Of a stretch of DNA of 64,000 nucleotides, positions 1 to 13,846 are shown piece by piece. The notes under the pieces are model-generated. The model was not told the origin of the DNA, ran no database searches, and worked only from the letters and a program-made list of their open reading frames with translations. The stretch's first letter is position 1. The number at the start of each line of letters is the position of its first letter. The stretch lies in the NCBI GenBank assembly GCA_026874595.1, contig CM049317.1:75794891-75858890 (forward strand), in the 5' to 3' direction. The stretch is from Sipunculus nudus. Its lineage: Eukaryota > Annelida > Sipuncula > Golfingiida > Sipunculidae. The position numbers and the translations under genes are program-made.

Positions 1-1365
1 ATAGATAAATCTTCAGTTCAAAAATGTCAAAATATTGGTTAATTACCACATTTTTTAATTATTGTTTATAAAATATTCTGTCTCTCTTAGTCTGCTGTTT
101 TAAAACAGTGCAAAAAAGGAAGAACAACTTTCCTCTCTTTGTTTGTAGAGGACATTATACAATTTCAGAAGCAGATATTGCAGCCTGTTTTTTTCTTTAA
201 CTGGCATGATACCCTATATTATTTTTGTAAATGACATGGCTGGCAAACATAATGCTTATTCTAAACCATGCCTGAAACCATGCCTTGACCCATAACTGGT
301 ATCAAAATTTTTCTAACCATACATTAAAAAATGATAAAAATACTTTCATGATCATTGAAACAAAACTGAACATCAAAAAGTTTTATTTTATCTTTATATT
401 TGTATATTTAACTGAAATATTATGTTGATTTCAAATAAGGACCACTTTGCAACATCCTTCCAGTTCAGGTATGGTAAAGTAATTATGACGAGGTGAACTT
501 CAAAGAAAGACGAAAAAAGACACATTCATAGATTTACTCATCAAAAATGTATAAAAAACAGTGGAAAATTGAAGGGTAAAATCTAACATTTCTTCACATT
601 TTCCCCCCATTGTAATGTTTACTTTGGTCGTTTTGATACTCCCGGTAAAGCGTTTATCCCTTTTTTGTTGTCCTTTACAGAAAGTACAAGAGAATCCCCG
701 TCGCATTGCATTGCGAAACATTGCAAAACGTTGTCAGACGTCTTTTTTATCTTAAGACATAAGCAAAAATTCTCCAATTTGAGTAACTAAAGTTTATTTA
801 ACATTATTATATTTATTGTGTTCAAAACATATTCTAAAAGTTGTCAAAGCACAATGTCTATCGAGCTTCAGGTCCGACGGCCGCTATCTTGAAAATTGAT
901 GACATTGCTCGTCCTTCATAACAGGCAACATAAACATGGAAAATATCTTAAGGAATGAGAAATATTAACTGGCACGGTCAGTTGAAACATCGCTTTTGTT
1001 GACATCACGGGTGTCCCTTGCCGACACCTTTCATACAGAGTCTAAATTAGAATTTTATGAATATTTATGAGTATTCATGATAAATGAATAAAAATTTATC
1101 ATCTTTACAGTAAGGGTGTCCTGGGACCGTATAAAAACGTATCCAACGTTAATTTTACCTCCAAAACCGAGCTAAAACGGGGAGTTCTAAGTGTCAAATT
1201 TGAGTACGTTTCCATGGCTTATGAATAACTGTGGGGATGTCACGTGATGTGGCTTGTAGTGGCTTTTCAAATGTTAAAGCATTAAACACAAACTAGCTTC
1301 AAAATTGTCTAAGGATGATTACAGGACTCAAAACCAGTTTATGAGCTTTAAACTTGAGATGTTCA
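1..1365. other. Intergenic DNA, no gene recognised
   Basis: AT-rich sequence with scattered stops in all frames. The only open frames are short (up to about 73 codons) and show no family resemblance. I see no RNA gene or clear repeat here. Confidence 0.6.
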
Positions 1366-1367
1366 AC

Positions 1368-1590
1368 GTTGGCCCCCGCCAAGATTGAGCGCTCTGTAGG
1401 CTAATGGGAAGACTGTGCCCAACGGCCGTGCATCACTCACAAACGAATGAGTCTAGGGGAGGTTCCTTGGTGTTTTGACAAATTTGGACAATAACACATG
1501 CATGACCTGCAGGTGCAGTATACATGGGGCCATATGTGACATCAGGATACAAGATATATGACAGGAAGCGAGTAATAGCCCTGTAGTCCT
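1368..1590 (+). repeat. 5'-truncated SINE body
   Basis: This stretch matches the body, but not the tRNA-like head, of the SINEs at 38511, 41093 and 58945. Shared landmarks are the segment around TTGAGCGCTCT, the block ending CACTCACAAACGAATGAG, the GGTTCCTTGGTGT segment, and a region resembling AGGTGCGGTACACAGGGCC. The 3' part decays after about 1560. It is an old, truncated insertion; no target-site duplication is visible. Confidence 0.6.
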
Positions 1591-2633
1591 CGACACAGAA
1601 TTTGGTACTAAAACCATATAAAGTACTTAAACTCTGTCTTGTAAAACAATATTCAGCCGTATCAGTTCAGGAGGATTTCAGTTCATCTAATTCTAAAAGC
1701 CGTGCAATATTAACCAATCTCATTCCTGATTTGTGTTTGGCACTTTTCCTAAAATCATCATAAATGTGAATGATAGGGTATATATATACACACATAAAAT
1801 AATAATACCTCTGCAAAACCTGATATATTAAATTCATGTTGACCCGGGCACAAATGACAGTAACAGCAGCTTTATCATAAAACAAACTAATCAAGATCCT
1901 GTACAATTAACATTGGTCTGCCTGACAATTTTTAATCGAAATAATGTTCCTGAATTTTCAGTTGTGGAACTGAACAGAGCTACTCCCGACAGATGCCATC
2001 TGATCAATATAGCTCTGATTATCCTCAATGAATTAATGTGACAAATACGAACACATCTTTGAAGAGGGTGTATATATCTGTACATTTAATTTAATTGCCT
2101 TCTGCATCAGTACTCAAACATGTCTTTCAAATAAAAGAAAGGTAAGTGACACATTTCTTGTGTATCTGGTTAGTTCAACAGGTTAACAGCACCGCATATA
2201 AAGTTCAATGTATTTTTATTTTTATTATGGGATTGTGAGCACCATGAAGGCAGACTGTTGTTCGACTCTGCTGAAAAAAAGCATATCTTATTTATATGCA
2301 CACACTATCAGCAAGTAGTACCATCCTTTTTCTAAATACACGTATATTATCGATGCATTTGGTTTGATTACATGTGTAGGGATATTGTTACTGTTTCTGA
2401 TTAACCAAAATACAACAGTAAAATGAAAGAGATAAATTTTCTTGTTAATCTTTAATTACATCCACGTAATTTTATGGGACAGGAAAGCATTCGTATTGCA
2501 AAAAAAAGAAATTGTGTTTAAACTAGAAATGGAGCACAGACTAACTAGGCACTGTTATTGGCATTTTCTTTTTAGTCAAATTGGACTATCGAGTACAAAA
2601 CAGGGATTAAAAGTAGGTTTCCAATAATGATCA
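1591..2633. other. Intergenic DNA, no gene recognised
   Basis: AT-rich, with only short open frames that have no recognisable domain. Sequence from about 2550 onward is related to the region before 34985, so the upstream flank belongs to an old duplicated block that includes the CTLD fragment at 2634. Confidence 0.5.
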
Positions 2634-2809
2634 TCATATTAAAATTGTAAACCCACACTGAGTCAACCACATTGAACCATCTTTCTTACAAAGTCCTCCA
2701 TTCACGAAAGCATCATTGGTGTCAAACCATTTATAATCAGTGGCGACGAACTGTATATGGCACTCTGACCTGAGGCTTCCTAGATCCATTTTCATGAGAA
2801 GGAACACTT
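2634..2809 (-). pseudogene. C-type lectin domain terminal exon, degenerate
   Basis: The minus strand reads an open frame that resembles the last third of a CTLD. It has a segment SECHIQF where the EDC cysteine of a CTLD would sit, then DYKWFD in place of the Ca2+-site WND region, then GGLCKK in place of the final ICE/LCEK cysteine. An acceptor-like ttttttag precedes the exon at 2810-2815. The usual cysteine after WND is missing (TNDAF), the W-T-S-G and EPN portions cannot be found, and the frame runs on past the family's usual end to a TGA at 2634. No partner exon 3 or signal exon is visible upstream. It could be the last exon of a very divergent lectin, but a decaying fragment is more likely. 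A more degraded relative lies at 34985. Confidence 0.5.
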
Positions 2810-2884
2810 CTAAAAAATGTACAATAAAGCCAGATTTTTTACAATAAGATCTTGACTGCTGTAGATTCCTATTATTAATCATTG

Positions 2885-3480
2885 GACTAGCATATTTTGG
2901 AGTATACTGTTGTTGTTGTCTTCGGTATCTTTAAATAATGATTTAAACACAAACCACCAATAAGAATTCATGTCATAACATGTTGCTTTATGTAAGATGA
3001 TCACCCCGCTGATATAATTTGTTATCGCTTACACTGATTTAAATTATTAACTCACAAACTATACTTAAAGCCTTTACCTTTCCCCTTGCCAATCCCACAG
3101 CTTGACTATTATGCGTTCCTTCTTCGGTCGGTTCAGCTGAACTGCAACAAACGCAGAAACTTTTTGAAACGTCACGGTAAGTTTTCCAAATATCCTTTTC
3201 CTGAACGGAATTCTTTTAAATTCCGTTCTAAAATTGCCCTAATATTCCATCTCGAAGGTAGTCCGGAATTCTGATATCAGTACCCTCTATGTAAACCACC
3301 TTCAGTTCTAATTCATATTGAACTGCTTTGAATGTATTTTCTCATATGTATGCATAATAATATATTAATATTTACTCCATTTTATATTGTGAAGGCTGAT
3401 ATGTTCTCCTGGATACATTTCTCTATTCAATACGTTATATAAAAATATATTGACGATAAGCTAATTAAAAAAGCGTTTTA
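2885..3480. other. Intergenic DNA, no gene recognised
   Basis: AT-rich sequence without supportable coding potential. The single open frame at 3086-3274 has no domain and no splice context. Confidence 0.5.
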
Positions 3481-3483
3481 TTA

Positions 3484-4340
3484 GCGAACCTGTGAGCTTA
3501 TGCGATGGCGCAGCGTCGTCCGTCCCCGTCCGCCGTCCGCCGTCCAGGGCTGGCTTTCCGCCGTCCATGGCTGTAAGTCAGAAACTGTCAGAGCTAGCAG
3601 CTCCAAATTACATGTAAGATTTCGTCACATGTGAAACTTGGTGGCCTGGAGCTTATTATTGGGTATCTGCATTAATTTAGATTTTATAGAGAAAAAGCTT
3701 AAAAACTTTTAAAAATCTTCTTCTCTGAAACTGTCCAGCCAAATTGTCCAATATTTCACAGAAATGATCTCTGTAACAATCTCTCTCAAGTTTGTTCGAA
3801 TGGTTCCAGTTCGGAGATTATTGGCCGAGTTACAGGAGGTTGAACTTAGTCATCTGTCCAACAAAGCACACTAAAATTAAAATCTCAGAAACGGCTAGAG
3901 CTATAATGACCAAATTTTATACCAATGTTTGTCACATATGTCATATCTGACTTTGAGGTATTGGTGGCGCCACCTACATTGATGTGTTTTTACAAGCGAA
4001 AATGTAATTTTAAACTCTTCTAGCTTATACACTGATTTATGATGAAACTGTTCAGCTGATTGGTTTAAATTTTACATGAATTATTCTATGGTAGGGTTCT
4101 GCCAGTTTTATAAGAAAAGATTGGGTAAATACAGTTTTAAAAAAGCATTGTAGCCAATTGAAAAAGGCTTTCTGTTTTTGAAAACAGATTTGACTTCATG
4201 CAGCCAAGTCAAGAGGTCACTCAGTACAAACAGGTTGGGTCCAGACATCACCATGGCAACTGACCTGGCTCGGGGGGGGGGGGGGGTCTAGACAATGTGT
4301 CTAGATGTATAGACACAGCGTCTAGACGTCTGGATACAAT
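3484..4340. repeat. Diverged repeat unit leading into the satellite
   Basis: Begins with a GC-rich block of CCGTCC/GCCGTCC steps (about 3500-3570), followed by segments such as CTCAGAAACGGCTAGAGC and CCAAATTTTAT. These are distant versions of the satellite core (CTCGGGAACCGTTTGACC, CCAAAATTTTGCATG). At 3963-3980 it carries GGTGGCGCCACCTAC, the same palindrome-containing junction as the downstream array. A run of 16 G lies near 4271-4286. This looks like a dispersed element from which the array at 4545-7020 was amplified, or a degenerate edge of that array. Confidence 0.55.
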
Positions 4341-4544
4341 GTTTAGATGCAGAATTCCCAGATTATTGGAACTATATCTTTCAACTGTTTGGAAAAACTT
4401 GGGTTGCATTTTAAGCAAATCGGGTTTATCATCAGGTCACATGTGAACTGCTGCGCCTTCATTTTTGGTTGACATCTGACCTTTCCTTGCTGCCCAGTGT
4501 CCATTTGTGCGTCTGTTTCCACACATAAGCCCACATATCTCGGG

Positions 4545-7020
4545 AACCGTTTGACCGATCAGGCTAAAAATTTTGCACAAATGTAGCCCTTTGATAGCTA
4601 TATAACATACACTAAAATGATGGCGCCACCTGCAACCATTTTTGCACAGCGTCCGTCTGTTCATCTGCCTTGGGATAATATTACTCGTATCTCAGCAGTT
4701 GTTTGACTTATCCACCTGAAATTTTGCAGTTTTATACATCCTGGACAGGTTTCTTGATTTTATGACAGGTGTCGCCACCTACATTCTCATTTTCTCTACA
4801 GACATTCAAGCTCATATCTCGGAAACCGTTTGACCGATTAGACCAAAATTGTGCATGTGTCTAGATCTCACATAGCTCTTCATCATAGGCAAAACTGGTG
4901 GTGCCACCTGCAACCATTTATGCACAGCGTCCATCTGTTCATCTGCCTTAGGTTAAAATCACTCATATCTCAGCAGTGGTTTGACTTATCCAACTGAAAT
5001 TTTGCAGGTTTATACATCCTGGACAGCTTTCTCGATTTTATGACAGGTGGCGCCACCTACATTCACATTTACTATGCAGACATTCAAGCTCATATCTCGA
5101 AAACCGTTTGACCGATTGGGCCAAAATTTTGCATGTGTCTAGATCTCACATAGCTCCTCATCATAGGCAAAACTGGTGGTGCCACCTGCAACCATTTTTG
5201 CACAGCGTCCATCTGTTCATCTGCCTTGGGATAATATTACTCATATCTCAGCAGTGGTTTCACTTATCCACCTGAAATTTTGCAGGTTTATACATCCTGC
5301 ACAGCTTTCTCGATTTTATGACAGGTGGCGCCACCTACATTCACATTTACTCTGCAGACATCCAAGCTCATATCTCGGGAACGGTTTGACCGATAGGGCC
5401 AAAATTTTGCATGTGTATATAGATCTTACATAGCTCTTCATCATAGGCAAAACTGGTGGTGCCACCTGCAACCAGTTATGCACAGCGTCCATCTGTTCAT
5501 CTGCCTTGGGATAATATTACTCATATCTCAGCAGTGGTTTCACTTATCCACCTGAAATTTTGCAGGTTTATACATCCTGCACAGCTTTCTCGATTTTATG
5601 ACAGGTGGCGCCACCTACATTCACATTTACTCTGCAGACATCCAAGCTCATATCTCGGGAACGGTTTGACCGATAGGGCCAAAATTTTGCATGTGTATAT
5701 AGATCTTACATAGCTCTTCATAATAGGCAAAACTGGCGGTGCCACCTGCAACCAGTTATGCACAGCGTCCATCTGTTCATCTGCCTTATGATAAAATCAC
5801 TCATATCTCAGCAGTGGTTTGACTTATCCACCTGAAATTTTGCAGTTTTATACATCCTGGACAGGTTTCTTGATTTTATGTCAGGTGGCGCCACCTACAT
5901 TCACATTTACTCTGCAGACATTCAAGCTCATATCTCGGGAACCGTTTGATAGATTAGGCCAAAATTTTGCATGTGTCTAGATCTCACATAGCTCCTCATC
6001 ATAGGCAAAACTGGTAGTGCCACCTGCAACCATTTATGCACAGCGTCCATCTGTTCATCTGCCTTGGGATAATATTACTCATATCTCAGCAGTGGTTTCA
6101 CTTATCCACCTGAAATTTTGCAGGTTTATACATCCTGCACAGCTTTCTCGATTTTATGACAGGTGGCGCCACCTACATTCACATTTACTCTGCAGACATC
6201 CAAGCTCATACCTCGGGAACGGTTTGACCGATAGGGCCAAAATTTTGCATGTGTATATAGATCTTACCTTGCTCTTCATCAAGGCAAAACTGGTGATACC
6301 ACCTGCAACCAGTTATGCACAGCGTCCATCTGTTCATCTGCCTTATGATAAAATCACTCATATCTCAGCAGTGGTTTGACTTATCCACCTGAAATTTTGC
6401 AGTTTTATACATCCTGGACAGGTTTCTTGATTTTATATCAGGTGTCGCCACCTACATTCACATTTACTCTGCAGACATTCAAGCTCATATCTCGGGAACC
6501 GTTTGATAGATTAGGCCAAAATTTTGCATGTGTATAGATCTCACATAGCTCTTCATCATACCCAAAACTGGTGGTGCCACCTGCAACCATTTATGCACAA
6601 CATCCATCTGTTCATCTGCCTTAGGTTAAAATACTCATATCTCAGCAGTGGTTTGACTTATCCACCTGAAATTTTGCAGGTATTTTACATCCTTGACAGC
6701 TTTCTCGATTTTATGACAGGTGTCGCCACCTACATTCACATTTACTCTGCAGACATCCAAACTCATATCTCGGGAACCGTTTGACCGATTAGGCCAAAAT
6801 TTTGCATGTGTATAGGTCTCACATAGCTCTTGGCGCCACCTGCAACCACTTATGCACAGCATCCATCTGTTGATCTGCCTTTGGTTAAAATCACTCATAT
6901 CTTGGCAGTGGTTTGACTTATCCACCTGAAATTTTGCAGGTTTATACATCCTGGACAATTTTCTCGATTTTATGACAGGTGGCACCACCTACATTCACGT
7001 TTAAGCTGCAGACATCCATG
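4545..7020. repeat. Satellite array, ~280-bp dimeric unit, about 9 copies
   Basis: The landmark GCGTCCATCTGTTCATCTG (or a close variant) recurs near 4648, 4926, 5206, 5486, 5764, 6043, 6320, 6598 and 6856, giving a period of about 278-280 bp. Each unit has two related halves of about 140 bp. One half holds CTCATATCTCGGGAACCG and ends CCAAAATTTTGCATGTG. The other holds CTCATATCTCAGCAGTGG and ends CTGAAATTTTGCAGGTTT. The junction between halves is AGGTGGCGCCACCT, a perfect 14-bp palindrome in the units at 5045, 5323, 5603, 5883 and 6161 and altered in others. Neighbouring units at 5176-5713 are almost identical, which implies recent amplification. Open frames of 85-120 codons along the array follow from the repeat sequence and shift frame between units (280 is not a multiple of three), so they are not genes. 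Confidence 0.92.
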
Positions 7021-10000
7021 CTAATATGCAACACACCACGCTGTATTCCCCTTGCCACTAAATCCATGCCTCACTTCACCCGTCCCACTCAGATTTCTGC
7101 GGATACACATAGTGGCTTGTCGACTACCCATATTCTGGTTTTAAAATGTCCTAGTCCGAAACTTGCAGGTCAGAAACGTCATTTTTGCTGAAATCATAAT
7201 GACTAAGGTAGATATGCAGGACTTAGGAGGATCAATATTAAATTTTAAAAATAAACCTCCATTCATACTCCTAAACTTTGCACAGGTTCGCATTAGACCT
7301 GTAGGCCTTGTTATTTAATGTAGCGTTCTCGAAAATGAAACACCGCTTTCTCTACGATCTGCAGCCACACTTCGTTCATGATCAGATTTGAGATGGGCTC
7401 GATGTTACCTTTTATATACCTTAAGACTATAACGTTCTAATTTAAAGTCTCAGCCGGATTGTCTACCATGCAGTATAAACTATGTTAATATTGTAATGCG
7501 AAATTACTATGGAGGAAAGTATGATCAAACACGTACAACCCTGACTGGTAGAGTACGTTATAAACTTTATTCCTGTATTTTACTGGATCGTACAGTTATA
7601 AAATCTGAAGCAAGGTACTTTCCTTATCTAAGATTGGGGCGTTAATTATTCTCTAGAGAGTGAATTACACCGGTGAAACCCGCAAAAAACCCGACTGTGG
7701 GCGGGTCACCACAATCCCAGTCCTAGTGACGCCAGGGACCGTACCATTGCCATAAGCGCAGAAAGCTGAGCTTGTTACCACAAGACTGTCCAGTCTCTAG
7801 TTGTAAAATTATTTCATCTACTGTACTAGTTTCAACGTATGAATGAAATACGTTTCAGCGAGAAAACTATGGTTATAAGTGATAAGAGTTCCGACGGCTA
7901 CTCCATAAGAGTATGGGCTGCTTCGGCAGGAATAGATGTCATTATAATGAACAGTCGAGGGGAAAAAAGCTCGGCTCTCTCTGTTGTCGACTCGCATTCA
8001 ATCTCCTGCTTGTTTTCCGGTTTCAGTTAAATTATAAAAACTATTTGTACAATCCATGTAAAATAAATGTATCTATTTTAAAAGATTATATAGAGCTTAA
8101 AATCTGACACTATCGAATTTTTCTAGATAGATCAATTACCCAGTGAGGGTATAATTTATGTGATTAATTAACATATTGTTTATTCGAAAATTCAAAATGT
8201 CCACCTGGGCACATAATTAACAGTAGCCCATATGCTGGACGGTTATTAAATCTGGGAAAGTTGCCACTTTATCGGAAAGGAAGAGATGTACCAGTCTATT
8301 TTTGTATGGTATTTTTCAGCCTGGATGGTAAATCTAAGAGGCATTCTTCACTGGTATATTACATTTTATAAAAAAAAAGAATGGCCCAGAGAAGGACTGG
8401 GTATCAAAGACTTTTTCATCTGAGCAAAAAATGAACTCAAACTAACCTTTATTTAATAAATTTACTTTCCCGGAGTATAATACTTACATATTATGCATCC
8501 TAATTTTTTCGAGTATTATTTTCTTCCCAAGTGATCACCAAATAGTTTTCAGAGCTCTCTATCGCAAAGAGTCAATGCCAGGCGATTGTTCTGGCCTCTT
8601 AAAATAATATTAGGTGACCGGCCATGTATCCTTGTTCGTAAAAAAAAACACCCCTGCGATGGAACAGAACTAGAAAACAAACATCATCATATTCATCTCA
8701 TTGAATATTGCATGAACAGATTAATAAATGTGTGAATGTGTGAACATGATGTGTAAATATAATGAAACCGGAATTATGAATTACCAATGTGATTCTGATG
8801 TGTCGATTAATTTCATATTATGTTGCTAATGCTTGGACATATTAACATATTCTCAATATATCCTAATTTGTGGACTCGTGGACTGATCTGGTAAGAGATG
8901 AAATAAAACAAAATGATTCTCAGACAATGAGATGAGATTTATAAACTAAAATGACATATATCTATACAGGTCATACTGTATTTGCGGTTCTACTGAAGGG
9001 AACAATTTAATGCTAATTAAATGAGAAAATTTAATCGAAAGAAAATAATAGGTCGATATATGTTTTGTTCATGTTTCACTTCACACAAGAGTCCCCTTAT
9101 AAAATAAACGAAATCAGTATTTATTGGTTCGATTTCAGTCCCATTCATGGTCTCCTGTATGACATATCCTGTGTCCTGCCAATGCGCAGTGACTTAGCGT
9201 GCGAAAATAAATATTGTCCAAGGCAGCGCCCACACAAGAGGCTGATGGTAGCGTATAGCCTGCTGTATACCTGGATCTCTCCTGCAAACACCTTGCCTTT
9301 TCTCCAAGTCCTCGGATTCGCCTTCTGCCGATCTGAGTCACATAAGATAAGAATACTATGAAGTGTATGTGTGCGTACTGCGATGTAAATGCATACATAA
9401 ATCAACATGTGTTTAGGTCTAAACATTTACTAGTTTAAACTTGCATATAGGCAAGGCTATAACTAACGTGCAGTTGACATCGATAGGTGCGATTGTAAAT
9501 GGAAAATTTGTAGTTGTAAATCTGGATTGTACAGTTCTCTTAAGCTTTTGGTCATATGTCAGATTGAAAACAAACAGTTATGTCCACGAATAAATAATTA
9601 AGTTTTATTGAATATTCATACTGAGGCTATACACCAAACGTAAAGGGCTGACCATGTGATAATTGGGGTTATGTTTTTGATAGAGAAATTATTTGGATAA
9701 TATGCTTGTTCCTGAATTTGAAGAAAGTGGTGGTTTCATATCATGTAAATAGCAAACATGCCACATGGTAGAGTAATATATTTTGTTAGTATAATTTCAG
9801 TTTCATGATTTATAAAAACATATTTGCATAAATACAAACAGACTTTTATGCATATACACACGTTTTTATTTCCTGTGTTTTGAAAGTTTAACTCAACAAC
9901 AAATTTGCTAAAGTTAACAGAACTTTTGGGCCAAATTACAAACTACATTTGTAAAACAAACGCGCTAATAAGAATCACGAGGAATATATAAAATAATATT

Positions 10001-10925
10001 AATTTTTAGAAGCTGTTCGTATGTGATGCAAAACTTTATACTAACAAAGTGACTTTATGTGAAAAAAATGTTATATTTTGCCGACTAGACTGAGGACCAG
10101 AAGACCATGAATATGACGACAATAAACTTACATTCAATTATATTACTTTGGATTAACAAGAAAAGGTAGAAACAAAAACAGAAATAAAGCCAGTACCCTG
10201 GTAGCAGAAAACTTTGCATTAGGTGGTTGGTCTAGGGTATTCACATGTTTCCCTTACACTTCACGTGGTCCTGTTAACTATTTTACATAAACCCTCAAAC
10301 ATATTATAGAAAAAAACGGACAAAAGGTTTAACGTTAGGCCTCTTGTGGACAACTATTCAACTGAGTAAAATTGCAAGGAAGTTTGGCGGTTTGCATCTC
10401 GAATCCATACACTTATCAATAAGCTGCATACCATATAGTTAATATTGTTGAAAATCCTCCATTCTTTATTATTGTGAATATATTTATTGACATCTAATAT
10501 TTGACGGATCTATTGACGGATATAATATTCATCTTGGTACAAATTGCTTGGGATTAAGAACGAGCATGCTCATTCGTCACTCTTTCTCTGTATGTTTCAC
10601 ATAAGTAAACATGATCAAACAACTGAAAATAAAAAAAAAATATGTGTCTTTCTTGAACAAGGTTTTGTCCTTCATAGGCGTGGTAACAGTGAATATATAA
10701 GTAGATTGGTTGTTTAAAAGAAACACAGGCATATAGGGAAGAAAGGGGAACAGGAGGGTTGGATGTTATGATAAAATATATAATTTTAATTGTTACACAA
10801 TTATTCATGCTAAGATCAATCGAAACGTTTTGTAACTTTGGTAAACATTTGTAGGGACTAGAATGATTTCTTATTGAAAGAGTAATCTTTACCGGGGTCA
10901 CCATGCAGAATTAATTGGGTGTTGA
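7021..10925. other. Intergenic DNA, no gene recognised
   Basis: No exon, RNA gene or transposon domain could be recognised on either strand. Open frames (for example 7839-8107 and 9065-9426 on both strands) lack domain similarity, and the overlapping antisense frames argue for chance. Mostly AT-rich unique-looking sequence. Confidence 0.5.
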
Positions 10926-10929
10926 GAGA

Positions 10930-11610
10930 GTTGTCCATATCTTGTTGGAGGTTTGAAGATGCGTGTGTGCTTCATTTTTTTGTAATACACACCCGAGGAA
11001 ATTATGGGCGGCGTCTTCTATCAAAGATCCACATCTACAGGGAGGATTGTCAATGACGTGACATTGTGCTTAATGGTAAATTAGACTGCTGCATTTTGAT
11101 CATAATCTTGTATAGTATATTTGACATTTTTCTTTTTTCAATAAAGTAGTACATACGTGGTTTCAAATTTGATTTAAAAAAGTCTTTTAAGGGCATTAAC
11201 TCTCATATCTTTCAATATTAAGTTTATTCAACTTAGTGATAGTATTGAGTAAAAATAATTTTTTATAGTGCTTTGTAAGCATGAATATAGTTAATTGAAA
11301 CCTCTTCTCAGATTATAGTCATGTACTGAGTTTGTTTTGCTAAGACTGCATAAATAAACTGATCCTTTATTTTTAAACAGTTTGTACATTAACATTATTT
11401 GCTTGTGTTCCGCCTATTTTGTTGAGTATAAAGAATTTTTTTCTTGGTTTAGAAAGCTGTGCCTTTTACACTTCCGGTAATGATTCTTGCTGCTTCAAAT
11501 TGCACTTTCTCGAGTTTTTCCGACAGCTCCTCGCTACAGTTATTCCATATGATGGAACCGTTATCTAATATCGGTCTAATGTAGCTACAAAACTTTAGAT
11601 GAAGTTATTT
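10930..11610 (-). mobile_element. LINE (non-LTR retrotransposon) 3' remnant
   Basis: Two minus-strand segments resemble the C-terminal part of a non-LTR retrotransposon ORF2. Around 11460-11600 the frame reads SYIRPILDNGSIIWNN followed by LEKVQFEAARIITG, the conserved stretch after the reverse transcriptase palm in CR1/L2/jockey-like elements. Around 10960-11090 it reads PPCRCGSLIEDAAHNFLGC, the cysteine-rich C-terminal motif (C-x-C-G...EDA-x-H-x-F...C) of the same proteins. The spacer between them (about 11150-11440) is AT-rich and unreadable, so the copy is broken by decay or a secondary insertion. Five-prime parts are absent. The order and orientation of the two blocks fit one old 3' fragment. 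Confidence 0.7.
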
Positions 11611-13777
11611 TCTATCCAGATTCCATTCATTCGTTAACGCATCCTTGGTCTATAATTAGCTTTTTCATTTTCAATTTCATCTATGTGATTGTTCTAAAGG
11701 TTCTTAAATTTTAAGATTATGACCAACTGTTTATTCTTGGTATATGCCGATTTTTATAAAAAAAAATACAGAGGGTTCTTACGTCGTTAACATTGCCCAA
11801 TCGACCGTAACAAGCCCTTTACTTCTTCTTTTAAACGGCTGGCCCATTCCATATGCGTTTTAATAGGCCCTGTGACGGTAAACTTATTCTTTTTCAGATT
11901 AAATTAATCTCTGGAGTGGTGACAGGACCACTTCATTCTTTCATTATAATCCAAAGACAATATTTACTGCCGGAGTAAGTATTTGATAACCTTAACCACA
12001 CGACGCAAAGCAGTCTATTTATACCGTATGACATCATGAATCCAAATTTCGTCCCTCACGATAAGAGTGTACACGCCCCCCCCCCCCCTTGGGCGATAAG
12101 CATAGCCACAAAACATTGGATGGTTTTTGGACTATTAAGTCCAAATGTGTCATCTATTATACAGTCATTTTATCTGCAAGTTCTCTTTTGTTTGATAGAA
12201 AAGGGGATATAAATTACGGTACGGATAAACGCGGTTCGGAGGCACAAGGTACGCACACATATGGTACAGGTTTAAATTTTCAGACATTGACAGCTCTGGT
12301 AATAGGAGGTTTTAATATTTGAGCTAGGAATATACAACGTTATGTTGCAACATTTCTGTTTAAAGATCACAAGTCATGACGAGACATTTGTTATGCGAAT
12401 GGCCCTACCATCGTGAATGACCTTCATATCACTGCACACAGAAATTACGTTTTAAGTTAATGTATAAAGTTTACACACACTCATAGGTTTTTCTCTTTTC
12501 TGTCCTTTCCTTCTTTCCCTTTTTTAATGTGTTCGTTAGTCTGTCTTTCACTTTTAATATACTCGTACCTTATCATAGGATTGCTTTGATTCAGCGGAGA
12601 TGCGCTTTAATGTAAATAAGAGTTGCTTATATCTGGAGTTGATTTATATATATAAAAAAATAAACCCTTTCCAGTTATTCTCTTAAGATCCAGAGAACTA
12701 GAAGTCACTGCGTTTCCAAAACCATCCAAAAAAGGTACAATTTACATCCAGAATGATGGAATAGGGGTTCAGAGGGAGAATATGTAGCATTATACGTCCC
12801 CGTCAAATACACAATAAAAAGTCTATGTACACCCCTTTACAGGAATACATGTATTTACAAAGCTGAAGAAGCCTAGCTCTGTTTCCCTATTTCCACGCTT
12901 TTTTCCATGGACATGTTAGTGAGTAGGGCTAAGTGGAAGAATTTTGCAGGGCTGTAAGGAGATGAAATATTTGCGGGTTATGTTATTTCGCATGAAATTG
13001 CTCTGGGAATCAACGTGAATACCGTCGAGTTCAAGACATAACCAAATACTGACTAACCCAAATTGATTAAGCTAGCCCATGATTTACTTGTGACAATATA
13101 TAGTATAACATTTTCCATCGATTTGATAAATTTATCATATGGAACACATTAATATTTAATAATATAATTATTGTAAAGAGCCCTGCTCTGGAAACAATCG
13201 GTATCGTACCTACTTCATATCACGCGTGAATGCCATGATAACTGGAGTGACCTGCTATGACCTCGAAAGTGCTGCCATCTCTCGGCAGATAGGTTTACTG
13301 CGGGAACCCTTATACATGTACTGTATTTTTATTGAAATTAAAGCCACCCTGATCAAAGTTGAGCCGAGGACTACACGGTCTGTTGTAACATTTTGTTTGT
13401 ACAGATTGATAACCCCGGCCTGGGCATTCTGATTTAAGCGAGTCGAGGACAACCCCGGCCGGGGGGAGATGTTTTCACACCTACTGCACTAATCAGCCGG
13501 CAATATATGCATCACCGTTGATATGGCTACTTTTGTTTTGAACCGGACGATCTTTAGTTCACACAATTTTTGTCTTGGATTTTTTTGTCATTGTTCAGAT
13601 TTCGGAAAAACGATTTTTGGATAAAGGTACGAACTGACATATGTTTACTCTCACATTTTTATAGACCTAAAAAAGAAAAATAATCCGAATTAGGAAGACA
13701 TTAACTGAAAATGGTCTGTGATATAAAGTTTACTTCTAAGTCTATGAAGTGATTAAGTGTTACAAATACATACAAGC

Positions 13778-13846
13778 ATAATATATATATATTTATATAT
13801 ATATATATTTATATATATATATAAGTAGTATATATGTGCTGAACAA

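Noticed and set aside
5176-6784. Repeated open frames of 85-120 codons with identical peptides
   Set aside because: They follow the satellite period, and the 280-bp unit breaks frame between units. They have no domain and no splice context.
10554-10904. 116-codon minus-strand frame
   Set aside because: AT-rich composition, no domain, not related to the adjacent LINE remnant frame.
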